A stretch of DNA of 64,000 bases from Neovahlkampfia damariscottae (taxonomy: Eukaryota > Heterolobosea > Selenaionea > Neovahlkampfiida > Neovahlkampfiidae): assembly GCA_016618085.1 (NCBI GenBank), contig JABLTG010000058.1, positions 37,578 through 101,577 of the forward strand, given 5' to 3'. The first letter of the stretch is position 1. Every line of letters begins with the position of its first letter. The translations under genes were made by a program, and so were the position numbers. Positions 55,252 through 64,000 of this stretch are shown one piece after another. The notes beneath the pieces were generated by a model. That model was not told the DNA's origin and ran no database searches. It saw nothing but the letters and a program-made list of their open reading frames with translations.

Positions 55252-58200
55252 TTATTCAACAATTTCATCAACTCCAGTGATACTTCCAAGTTCTTCTTCA
55301 ATTTCATCAACCTCCTCTATTTTGTTCTGTGCACTATCATTCTTGATTAATGTTCTCGACTCAATGTCTTCACTCTTTGAAGCAAAAAGACCATCAAAAC
55401 AATTCAATAAACTTGCATGTTTGTCTAAAACTAAATTGCCCATGTCAGCTTTTTCTTGGTCAGTTTTTGGAATTGCATTTTTACATGATGTGCATAATTT
55501 AACTTCTATCACCAACAATTTTGCAAGGATTTGGCAGACTCCTGAAAAAAATGACAATAAACACCAAGTAATAAAATAATCATATCCTTCATATTTCACA
55601 CCTGAAATGAATAATCCTCCAAAAATCATTCCAATAAACCATAAAATCAATGAAGCAATCCATAAGCAATAACCAACATAAAATTGAATGTTTTGACAAA
55701 AGTTAAAGCATTCTTTGATATTACATTTGAAAATGTCACGATGATTCTTGATCAAAACAATTAAAGTTTCAATTAATGTTGTAAGTCTTAAAATTGAAAA
55801 AATAATATTGGAAAAGTGAACAGAAAAAAATTCAAAGGTTCCAAAACTGATCAATGAAAAGTAATTAATCAATATGATGAATATCAAGTAACCAAAGAAA
55901 AATGGGAAAAATAATATGATCTTCTTTTTTGTCAATCTATATTTAGTTGCGATGATAATAATATAAAGGGCAACAACTATCAAAAAAATAATTAAAAGTA
56001 CTGTTCCTTGCATATAAACGACTGAAGGCAAAATAAAAATTGAAAATAAAACAAAAATGAACTCCAGTTGAATTTTGAATTTTCCTAAATCTTGTTGAAT
56101 CATTTCAACAAAATATGGTTTTTTTGTTGTTTCATTAATTTTTAAAATTTTGTTTTTGATTTTAATAGATTTGATTAAAATATAAATTCCATTTAAAAAG
56201 AAGATTGCAATAACAGCTAAAATGAAAAATATGTACGAAAGCAATTGATAGGTGGAAAAGTAATCATAACAGATCCATCCGGATGAATTTCCAGTAATCA
56301 TGTTGCTAACATCCACAATAGTTCTTGCATCAACAGACCAATTTGACAAATCAGTGTCAATTTGTTCTGCAATTCCTGCCAATAAAATGTTTGATTGACC
56401 AAAATCGATAATGTGAAATATTGGGAACGTTAATGACAGCAATGACATAAATGCATAAAATAAGAATATCCATGATGGAAATTCAAATTTTGGTTCTTTC
56501 ATGTCAGTTATAGAATTGAATTGAATTGATGTTTCATTGGTTGTTGAATTGCAATAAAAAATTTGTGAATCAGCGTTGACTATCAGTCCAATGTTATTGT
56601 CACACATTTTTCTATAATTTTGATGTAAACAAGTTCTTTCATAAATCTTGGCATCAACCCAAATTTGAGGAATACATTGCATTCTTGGTAATAAGCAAGT
56701 ACTTTCGTCCCAAGATAAAGTTTCAATTAAATTTGTCTTTGGATTGAAATATAATTTGGTTTTTGAAAATTTTATATTGGCATTTTTTTGAAGTGCAAAT
56801 GATACATTTGATGTTTTTTTAAAATTTATGGTTGGTGGAAAAACTTCATTTAATTGTTGTTCCACTTGAATATGAGATGTTCCTTCTTCAACTGAAATAG
56901 TAGTTTTCAATTTATGATTCCAAAATAATTGATGTTTTTCATTAAATTTAATGGATTGGTCAAAAATGGAAAATTTGTAATCTTCTGTAAATGTTGTAGT
57001 TTTTGAAACTTCATAAAATATTTCTGAGTTATTTGAAGCATCAATGAGATTAATTTTTGGAACTAAACTTGTCGTTTCAATATTACAAATCAAAGTTGAA
57101 ATTGAATCAGATTTTAATTTCATCAAAGGAGAAATGGTGTCATTCAAGCAATTGATGGAAAATTTTGTTTGATCTGAAGCTAAATAACTTTCAATTCTCA
57201 ATTCACTTTGTTCACAGAAATCAGTTGAAATTTGAATTGATTTTCCTTCTGAAACTGTTAAATATAATCTGTCCAATAGTATTAATTCAGTTGCCGTTAT
57301 TTTAACGGATAAACATTTTTTGTCATCAGATAACACAATATTAGAATTTAAAATTTTCAAAAATCTAATATTTTCCATCCAGTCAATATTTTTAGTGAGA
57401 ACTGTTTTCTTTCCTAAAATTTCTACTTGTTGAATTTTTGTTGCAATGAATGAGCATTTTTCATTAACAGGAATTCCAAGATCAATAGCTTGTTGTTTGA
57501 ACCATTCTGATTTTGGTTTTACATCAAAGTCATTTTTTAAAATGCACCCTTGTTCAATGTTCAACAAATCAGTTTCTCCAAAGTTCAATTTTGTCACTGA
57601 ATTATTTCCAGCAACAAATAACATTCCATTTGACATTGAGATATCTTTTAATAAATCTGTTTTTGTTGAAACAAAAATAGCACCATTTGAAATATCATGA
57701 ATACTTGCCATTGATTGAGAGCCTGATTTAATAACAACCTCAGAACCATAAGGGGAATCATTCATTTCAATATCACATTTCCCATTATATTCAACTAAAA
57801 ACTCTCCAATTTGACAATCTCTACAATGAAATTGATCAATTTTAAATGAAGTTGCGTTGATATCCATCTGACAAAAATCAGAGTTTTGAAAGTGAACTTC
57901 AACAAGTCTTGAAACTGAAGAGTTTGTACTTTTGACATTAAAAATTTGATTCAAAATTTGAGGTGAATTATAATTTATCACCCAATCACTGACATCTCTC
58001 ATGTCATAGTTCAAGTTATCAATATTCATCCAATTGATATTAAATAAACCAATATCATCATCATGAATATAAATTGTGGTATTTTCCCATGTAATTTGTC
58101 TCAATACATCTTTTGAAAATGGTAAATATTTTTGAGAAAGTGATAAATCTAAAGACTCTAGTCTACTTTGAAATACAAAATTTGGAATTATTTTATCAAC

Positions 58201-59382
58201 TGCAGGACAAAGTTTTCCATTGAATTTTGAAGTCTTCCAAGATAAGACTGAATTCTCTAAACAGTTGAAATTCCAAGTCATATTATTCGTTGATAAATCT
58301 GATTTATAAAAAAAATTTACATCTTTTTCAAAAGAGTTAAAAATATTAACTTTATGTCCATTGAGTAAATTTATAGTAAAATCATCATTCACAAAAATTG
58401 ATGAATCTGATAGAAAAATTGATTTCCAAACATTCAAATCTTTGTATTCTAAATTTCCATTTTTCACAGTTAATATTTGAGTGTTGTTTTTTTTAGTAAT
58501 TTGTGAAGCCAAAATAAATGGTGTTTGAATGTCAATTTCTTTAATGAGATGTGTGTAAAGTGAGCAACCATTTAAAGCTTGATTTGTTGGAAACCCATAA
58601 TATTCCATTTGTGAAATGTACCAAGCGGAATGAGTTGGATTTGTTCTTTGTTGATTTGCAATCAAACAACCATCTAAATATGTCACTTTTTCATTGGCTG
58701 TTAAATTTACAACAATTTTTGTTGTGTCTCCAACAAAATGCATTGTTTTATCTTCATTGAATAATTTAGGATGTGGTGTAATTATGGCATTTGAAATTAA
58801 AATTGAACTCCAAATATCTTCTAAAAGAACTGTTGACTGTGAAGTTAAATCCATAACAGCACTGGTACCAATAGGTGTACCTTTTAAATCCATAATTGTT
58901 TTACTCTTAATATTAAATTTCCAATTCTGAACATTTGTTAAATATAATTCTAAAGTCGAAATTGAAACTTTCGATCTTCCTGGATCAGCAAATAACCAAT
59001 TTTCAAAATGATAAGGTAAATTTGTATTAACAGGAGGTGGAAATTCAGCATATATAGTACCGTTTGTGTTTGGATATGATTCAATTTTAATTTGGTTGGA
59101 CATTGTTAGATTTGGCAAAAAGAGATTCACATTCCAATTTGTAGTTTCTTCTGTTCCAACAAAAATGACAGCTGAACCTTTAGCAATTTCACCAACGGAA
59201 TACTCTTCATTTGAACCAAGAGAAACTCTGAATGTGAAACCTTCTCTTGTGTTATTTATCCATCTTACTCCATTTACAATAGTTATAAAATTTGTTTCAT
59301 CATTTTCTGTTGAAACTGAAGATTTTATGGAAACAAAAAAAATAAATAACAACAACAACTGCAAACAATTTTTCACTTCCAT
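55252..59382 (-). CDS. Large receptor-like membrane protein with about eight TM segments
   Basis: 1376 residues, one exon. The start at 59382 gives a proper signal peptide (MEVKNCLQLLLLFIFF); the longer in-frame ORF adds 13 residues and would put the ATTGG box inside the coding region. A 960-residue extracellular part of short strands and many N-glycosylation sites looks like a beta-helix. It is followed by WIFLFYAFMSLL and about seven more membrane segments to about residue 1290, then a CTSC motif and an acidic cytosolic tail. It may be a surface receptor or channel; no known family recognised. ATTGG lies 12 bases upstream. Confidence 0.7.
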   Translation of the reverse strand: MEVKNCLQLLLLFIFFVSIKSSVSTENDETNFITIVNGVRWINNTREGFTFRVSLGSNEEYSVGEIAKGSAVIFVGTEETTNWNVNLFLPNLTMSNQIKIESYPNTNGTIYAEFPPPVNTNLPYHFENWLFADPGRSKVSISTLELYLTNVQNWKFNIKSKTIMDLKGTPIGTSAVMDLTSQSTVLLEDIWSSILISNAIITPHPKLFNEDKTMHFVGDTTKIVVNLTANEKVTYLDGCLIANQQRTNPTHSAWYISQMEYYGFPTNQALNGCSLYTHLIKEIDIQTPFILASQITKKNNTQILTVKNGNLEYKDLNVWKSIFLSDSSIFVNDDFTINLLNGHKVNIFNSFEKDVNFFYKSDLSTNNMTWNFNCLENSVLSWKTSKFNGKLCPAVDKIIPNFVFQSRLESLDLSLSQKYLPFSKDVLRQITWENTTIYIHDDDIGLFNINWMNIDNLNYDMRDVSDWVINYNSPQILNQIFNVKSTNSSVSRLVEVHFQNSDFCQMDINATSFKIDQFHCRDCQIGEFLVEYNGKCDIEMNDSPYGSEVVIKSGSQSMASIHDISNGAIFVSTKTDLLKDISMSNGMLFVAGNNSVTKLNFGETDLLNIEQGCILKNDFDVKPKSEWFKQQAIDLGIPVNEKCSFIATKIQQVEILGKKTVLTKNIDWMENIRFLKILNSNIVLSDDKKCLSVKITATELILLDRLYLTVSEGKSIQISTDFCEQSELRIESYLASDQTKFSINCLNDTISPLMKLKSDSISTLICNIETTSLVPKINLIDASNNSEIFYEVSKTTTFTEDYKFSIFDQSIKFNEKHQLFWNHKLKTTISVEEGTSHIQVEQQLNEVFPPTINFKKTSNVSFALQKNANIKFSKTKLYFNPKTNLIETLSWDESTCLLPRMQCIPQIWVDAKIYERTCLHQNYRKMCDNNIGLIVNADSQIFYCNSTTNETSIQFNSITDMKEPKFEFPSWIFLFYAFMSLLSLTFPIFHIIDFGQSNILLAGIAEQIDTDLSNWSVDARTIVDVSNMITGNSSGWICYDYFSTYQLLSYIFFILAVIAIFFLNGIYILIKSIKIKNKILKINETTKKPYFVEMIQQDLGKFKIQLEFIFVLFSIFILPSVVYMQGTVLLIIFLIVVALYIIIIATKYRLTKKKIILFFPFFFGYLIFIILINYFSLISFGTFEFFSVHFSNIIFSILRLTTLIETLIVLIKNHRDIFKCNIKECFNFCQNIQFYVGYCLWIASLILWFIGMIFGGLFISGVKYEGYDYFITWCLLSFFSGVCQILAKLLVIEVKLCTSCKNAIPKTDQEKADMGNLVLDKHASLLNCFDGLFASKSEDIESRTLIKNDSAQNKIEEVDEIEEELGSITGVDEIVE

Positions 59383-59479
59383 ACAGCTTCTGAACCAATC
59401 AAATAACACCATGGTTTCCAAAAATAAAAATACATTATTTGAAAATCAAAAGAGAATTGTTTAATTATAAAAATATTTA

Positions 59480-62400
59480 TTAGACGTTATATCTATCAGC
59501 TAATTCTTCAATTAAGCCACCTTTGAGTGAAAGATTTTTTTGAATTTTCATCATAATTCTTTTATTTTTCTTTTGTCTTCTGCCTTTACACTGAAGTGAT
59601 TTTAATTCTTTTTGAAGATCTTTTGAAACTGAAATTTGTTTTTTCAATTGATATTTGAGACGTTTGATTAAAGCTTTCTTTCCAGGTCTTGGAACACATC
59701 TAGTTCTTCCTCCAAATGAAACTTCTTTGAATCCTGGTGGACAGTTCTTTTTAGATTTTTCACACTCTGAACCTTGATATTTTGGATTACAAACACAAGT
59801 GTTTGGAGCAGTGCATTTTCCATGACAAGAACAAACTTGTGGATCTGTTGATAATTTTCCGTAACATGAAATTAATTCACATTGATTTCCAGCATGACCT
59901 GATTTACAAGCACATGTATCTGGTGCAGTACATGTACCATTTCCATGACAAACAGATGGATCTGTTGAAGGTGTTCCATAACAAATAGTTGATTCACATT
60001 GTTGTCCTGAATATCCTGTTGAACAAGTACATTGATTTGGTCCACTACAACTTCCATGTCCTGAACAAACATTTTCATCGTTTGATGGTTTTCCAAAGCA
60101 TACATTTAATTCACATTTGTCACCAGCATATCCTGAGTTACATTGGCATTGGTTTGGTCCAATACAAGAACCATGAGCAGAACAAACATTTGGATCTGTG
60201 GATTGTTTTCCAAAACAGATTTTTAATTCACAATTTGGGCCTCCATGACCTGCTTCACATGTACATTGATTTGGAGAGTTACATTGACCTTTTCCTGAAC
60301 AAACATTTGGATCTGAAGCTGGTTTTCCATTACAAATAGCATCTTGACAATTATTTCCTGTGTAACCTGTTGAACAAGTACATTGATTTGGAGCATTACA
60401 AGCACCATGTCCTGAACAAACAGTTGGATCATTTGAAGGTTTTCCATTACAGATTTTGAATTGACATTGAGCTCCTGAATATCCTGTTGGACATTGACAA
60501 GTATCTGGTGCTGTACATTGTCCAACACTTGAACAAACTGTTGAATCTGTTGATGGTTTTCCGAAACAAGTTGGAAATTGACAGTTGTTTCCTGTATGAC
60601 CAGCATCACAAATACATTTATCAGCTGTGTTACATGAACCGTGTCCAGAACAAACTTCTGGATCTGAAGAATTTTTTCCATAACAGAAAATAGTTGTAAC
60701 TGTTTCACATTGATTTCCTGTGTGTCCAAGTTGACATTTACATTGATCTAATCCTTCACAAGTACCTTTTCCAGAACAAACATCTGAATCTGTTGAGTTT
60801 TTTCCATAACATGAAGGGAAATCACATTTAAGTCCTGAGTATCCTGTATCACATGCACATTGATTTGGTGCTGTACATGTTCCATGTGGTGAACAAGCAT
60901 CTGGATCATCTGATTGTTTTCCATAACAAACGCTTAATTCACATTTTTCTCCAGCGTATCCATTAGTACAATTACATACATCAGGTTGAGTACAAGAACC
61001 ATGTGAAGAACAAACAGTTGAATCTGTTGACGGTTTTCCAAAACAAATATTGGATTGACAATTATTTCCTGTGTATCCAGTTGAACATTGACAAGTATCT
61101 GGTGCAGTACATGAACCATGGGATGAACAAACGTCCAATTCTGCTGAATTCTTTCCAAAGCATACATTCAATTCACAATTGTTTCCAGCATATCCTGTAT
61201 TACAAGTACATGAGTCTGGAGCTGTGCATGTTCCATGAGCAGAACAAACTTGAGCGTCATTTGATTGTTTTCCGTAGCAGATACTAAGTTCACAGTTATT
61301 TCCTGAGTATCCAGTTGAACATGTGCAAGTATTTGGTGCCGTACATGAGCCATGTGATGAACACACAGTTGAATCTGATGAATTTTTACCGGAACATACA
61401 TTTAATTCGCAGTTAGCTCCTGTATATCCAGCGTTACATTGACAAGTATTTGGTCCTGTACAAACTCCATGTGATGAACAAACAGTTGAGTCTGTTTGTG
61501 GTTTTCCAAAGCAAATATTCACTTCACAGTTTGATCCTGTGTATTCAGAAGAACATTGACAAGTATTTGGAGCAGTACATGTTCCATGTGATGAGCAAAC
61601 TTGTGGGTCATTTGAATTTTTACCAGAACATACATTTAATTCACATTTAGTACCTGCATATCCAGTGTTACATTGACATGAATCAGGTGCAGTGCAATTT
61701 CCATGAGAATTACATACACTGTTATCAGTTTGTGGTTTTCCAAAGCATGTATTTAATTCACAATTATTTCCAGCATATCCAGTTGAGCACGAGCAAGTAT
61801 CTGGTGCTGTACATTGTCCGTGAGCAGAACAAACTTGTGGGTCACTTGAAATTTTATCATTACAGATTGACAATTCACATTTTGAGCCTGCATATCCAAT
61901 TAAACAAGTACAGTTTTCAGGAGCAGTACAAGCACCATGTGAAGAACAAACAGTTGGATCTGTTGAGTTTTGACCAAAACAAATATTTGAGCTACATTCT
62001 GGTCCAATATGTCCAGTATTACATTGACATGTATTTGGAGCAGAACAAGTACCACGTCCAAAACAAACTGTTGGATCATTTGATGGTTTTCCAAAGCATT
62101 GATTAAGTTCACATTGTGTACCTGTGTATCCAGTTGAACATTGACAAGTTTCCGGTTCTAAACATAATCCATGAGAATTACAAACTGTTGGATCTGTTGA
62201 GTTTTTACCAAAGCAAATACTTGATTGGCATTTATCTCCTGTGTAGCCAGTGTTACATTGACATGTATCAGGTCCTGTACATGATCCTTTTCCTGAGCAA
62301 ACTTCTTCATCATCTGAGTTTTTACCAAAGCAAATATTAAATTGACAATCTGTTCCTGTGTAACCTGCTGCACAAACACAATTATCTGGTGATGTGCATG

Positions 62401-64000
62401 TACCATGAGCTGAACAAACATCTGGAGCATTAGAGTTCTTTCCATTACAGACAGATAATTCACAATCATTTCCAGTGTATCCAGTTGAACATTGGCATGT
62501 ATTTGGAGCAGAACAAGTTCCATGTGACGAGCAAACTGATGAATCTGTTGAATTCTTTCCATTACAAATTGATAATTGACAATTGTTTCCTGTATATCCA
62601 GTTGAACATTGACATGTATCTGGTGCAGTACATGAACCATGGGATGAACAAACTGTTCCATCATTTGATAATTTTCCATGGCAAATATTCAACTCACATT
62701 GATTTCCAGCATATCCTGAGTTACATTCACATGAATCTGGTCCAGTACATGAACCTTTTCCTGAACAAACTTGAGTATCATCTGATTGTTTTCCATAACA
62801 AATGCTGAATTGACATTGTGTGCCTGTATAACCAGCAGAACAAGTACATTGATCAGGAGCAGAACAACTTCCATGAGAAGAACAAACTTGAGGATCATTT
62901 GAGTTTTTACTGAAGCAAACATTCAATTCACAATCATTTCCAGCGTATCCAGTTCCACATTGACAAGTATTTGGTCCAGTGCATGATCCATGAGCTGAAC
63001 AAACTTGAGGGTCATTTGAAGCTTTTCCATTACAAACATTTAATTGACAATCATTTCCAGTATAACCAGCACTACAAACGCAAGTTTCTGGAGCAGTACA
63101 TTCTCCATGATCAGAGCAAACAGCATTATCTGAAGCTGGTTTTCCATTACAAATAGCATCTTGACAATTATTTCCTGTATAACCTGTTGAACAAGAACAA
63201 GTATTTGGTCCTGTACAACTTCCATGTCCTGAACAAACGTCTGGATGTGTTTGATTTTTATCTCCACAAACGTTCAATTCACATTGTTCTCCAGTGTATC
63301 CTGCTGAGCAAACACAATTATTTGGTCCTGAGCAAGTTCCATGAGCTGAACAAACTTGAGTATCATCTGATTGTTTTCCGTAACAGATTGTATGTTCACA
63401 TGTTGTTCCTGTATAACCAGCATTACATGTACATTGGTCTGGAGAGTTACATTGACCTTTTCCTGAACAAACATCTGAATCTGCTGAAGTTTTTCCATGA
63501 CAAATAGTTAATTCACATCCAGCACCTGAGTATCCAGCGTTACATGTGCAAGTATCTGGACTTGTACATGAACCTCTTGAAAGACATACAGTTGAATCAT
63601 TTGAAGATTTACCAAAGCAAATATTCAATTCACATTTAGCTCCAGAGTGACCAGTGCTACATTGACAGGAATCTGGTCCAGTACATGAACCGTGTCCTGA
63701 ACAAACTTGTGGACTTGATGAATCAATTCCAAAACAAACATTTAAGTCACATAAAACACCTGAGTACCCTGTGTTACATTGACAGGTATCTGGTCCAGTA
63801 CATGAACCGTGTCCTGAACAAACTTCTGGATCTGATGAATTTTTTCCATTACAAATTACAAGTTCACATTGTTGTCCTGAGTATCCAGAAGTGCATGTAC
63901 AATCATTTGGACTTGTACATGAACCATGAGCAGAGCAAACTTGAGGATCATTTGATGGTTTTCCAAAGCAAACGTTCAGTTCACAGTTATTTCCTGAATA
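59480..64000 (-). CDS. Giant tandem-EGF surface/secreted protein (5' end beyond the window)
   Basis: The frame is open from the right edge to 59480. At least 36 tandem six-cysteine EGF/tenascin-type units of about 39 residues are present, each following the pattern C-FGK-S-DP-VC-S-HG-C-PD-C-C-GY-G-C. The C-terminus leaves the repeats at about 59755: CPPGFKEV, a basic stretch (GKKALIKRLKYQL), then a helix and YNV, with no membrane anchor. Such arrays form rod-like, adhesive extracellular proteins. The Met at 63628 is internal; the true start is outside. No intron in the visible part. Confidence 0.88.
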   Translation of the reverse strand, partial: YSGNNCELNVCFGKPSNDPQVCSAHGSCTSPNDCTCTSGYSGQQCELVICNGKNSSDPEVCSGHGSCTGPDTCQCNTGYSGVLCDLNVCFGIDSSSPQVCSGHGSCTGPDSCQCSTGHSGAKCELNICFGKSSNDSTVCLSRGSCTSPDTCTCNAGYSGAGCELTICHGKTSADSDVCSGKGQCNSPDQCTCNAGYTGTTCEHTICYGKQSDDTQVCSAHGTCSGPNNCVCSAGYTGEQCELNVCGDKNQTHPDVCSGHGSCTGPNTCSCSTGYTGNNCQDAICNGKPASDNAVCSDHGECTAPETCVCSAGYTGNDCQLNVCNGKASNDPQVCSAHGSCTGPNTCQCGTGYAGNDCELNVCFSKNSNDPQVCSSHGSCSAPDQCTCSAGYTGTQCQFSICYGKQSDDTQVCSGKGSCTGPDSCECNSGYAGNQCELNICHGKLSNDGTVCSSHGSCTAPDTCQCSTGYTGNNCQLSICNGKNSTDSSVCSSHGTCSAPNTCQCSTGYTGNDCELSVCNGKNSNAPDVCSAHGTCTSPDNCVCAAGYTGTDCQFNICFGKNSDDEEVCSGKGSCTGPDTCQCNTGYTGDKCQSSICFGKNSTDPTVCNSHGLCLEPETCQCSTGYTGTQCELNQCFGKPSNDPTVCFGRGTCSAPNTCQCNTGHIGPECSSNICFGQNSTDPTVCSSHGACTAPENCTCLIGYAGSKCELSICNDKISSDPQVCSAHGQCTAPDTCSCSTGYAGNNCELNTCFGKPQTDNSVCNSHGNCTAPDSCQCNTGYAGTKCELNVCSGKNSNDPQVCSSHGTCTAPNTCQCSSEYTGSNCEVNICFGKPQTDSTVCSSHGVCTGPNTCQCNAGYTGANCELNVCSGKNSSDSTVCSSHGSCTAPNTCTCSTGYSGNNCELSICYGKQSNDAQVCSAHGTCTAPDSCTCNTGYAGNNCELNVCFGKNSAELDVCSSHGSCTAPDTCQCSTGYTGNNCQSNICFGKPSTDSTVCSSHGSCTQPDVCNCTNGYAGEKCELSVCYGKQSDDPDACSPHGTCTAPNQCACDTGYSGLKCDFPSCYGKNSTDSDVCSGKGTCEGLDQCKCQLGHTGNQCETVTTIFCYGKNSSDPEVCSGHGSCNTADKCICDAGHTGNNCQFPTCFGKPSTDSTVCSSVGQCTAPDTCQCPTGYSGAQCQFKICNGKPSNDPTVCSGHGACNAPNQCTCSTGYTGNNCQDAICNGKPASDPNVCSGKGQCNSPNQCTCEAGHGGPNCELKICFGKQSTDPNVCSAHGSCIGPNQCQCNSGYAGDKCELNVCFGKPSNDENVCSGHGSCSGPNQCTCSTGYSGQQCESTICYGTPSTDPSVCHGNGTCTAPDTCACKSGHAGNQCELISCYGKLSTDPQVCSCHGKCTAPNTCVCNPKYQGSECEKSKKNCPPGFKEVSFGGRTRCVPRPGKKALIKRLKYQLKKQISVSKDLQKELKSLQCKGRRQKKNKRIMMKIQKNLSLKGGLIEELADRYNV
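59777..64000 (-). repeat. Tandem ~117-bp EGF-coding repeats
   Basis: At least 36 head-to-tail units of about 117 bp. Units diverge but share cysteine codons and the CATGG- and GAACAAAC-containing segments on the plus strand. The repeat leaves extra reading frames open on both strands, so many spurious ORFs appear here. Confidence 0.9.

Noticed and set aside
59383-59421. Longer N-terminus of the receptor-like protein
   Set aside because: The first 13 codons would place the ATTGG box inside the coding sequence and bury the signal peptide; the internal ATG at 59382 is preferred.
59782-63507. Many plus- and minus-strand ORFs of 60-170 codons within the EGF array
   Set aside because: They recur with the repeat period and are other frames of the repeat; the six-cysteine frame is clearly the coding one.
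59777-64000. CRISPR-like regular repeats
   Set aside because: The repeats are continuous coding units of about 117 bp with no unique spacers, in a eukaryotic gene.

Overview
The window is nuclear DNA from a compact, AT-rich unicellular eukaryote. Evidence: spliceosomal GT-AG introns, about 38 protein genes with clear eukaryotic identities (COP9 subunit 7, CHD-type SNF2 ATPase, polyubiquitin, mitochondrial phosphate carrier, RhoGEF, RhoGAP, gamma-secretase PEN-2), and a standard code in which TAA, TAG and TGA all end genes. I placed about 63 introns. Most are 26-47 nt and only two exceed 60 nt, so many true genes are broken into short pieces that a simple ORF scan misses. Introns were placed by reading-frame continuity and family alignment from memory. 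The lineage cannot be fixed from sequence alone. A free-living amoeboid or flagellate protist fits the gene content (tandem EGF surface protein, Rho regulators, PX-arrestin), but this is inference.

Layout. 0-6.7 kb: PDI-like protein, UBE2T-like E2, CSN7, CHD-type remodeller. 6.7-7.6 kb: apparently decayed DNA. 7.6-15.5 kb: STE20-like kinase, DFR-type SDR, a tiny four-exon gene, eIF4B-like protein, GT49-like glycosyltransferase, DUF4336-like protein, PNKP. 15.5-25.8 kb: membrane-anchored S10 carboxypeptidase with an EGF motif, IQ/DH/PH RhoGEF, an inverted pair of small membrane paralogues, phosphate carrier, formate/nitrite-type channel, T4 Rnl1-like RNA ligase. 25.8-36 kb: PRCC-like factor, SLC35F5-like transporter, HAD nucleotidase, PhnN-like protein, SAAL1-like protein, small secreted protein, arrestin-like pseudogene, PX-arrestin protein, SRA-domain protein, acidic protein, polyubiquitin. 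36-45.9 kb: GPI-PLD, PEN-2, RhoGAP-DEP protein, TCF25/Rqc1, a PCTAIRE-type CDK and three small unknown proteins. 45.9-64 kb: three very large intron-free secretory-pathway genes on the minus strand (3066 aa; about 1376 aa with about eight membrane segments; an EGF-repeat protein running off the right edge).

Genome-scale patterns. (1) A TGATTGG/CCAATCA element, in either orientation, lies within about 50 nt of the start codon of most genes, often only 3-15 nt away; two divergent gene pairs share one copy in gaps of 36 and 27 nt. (2) About half of the genes have a stop codon embedded in or touching AATAAA. (3) Three convergent pairs overlap at their stop codons. Together these imply very short UTRs. 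Functional themes are ubiquitin signalling (UBE2T, CSN7, polyubiquitin, Rqc1), chromatin and DNA repair (CHD, SRA, PNKP), Rho signalling, and the cell surface or secretory pathway (PDI, carboxypeptidase, GT49, GPI-PLD, PEN-2 and the giant proteins).
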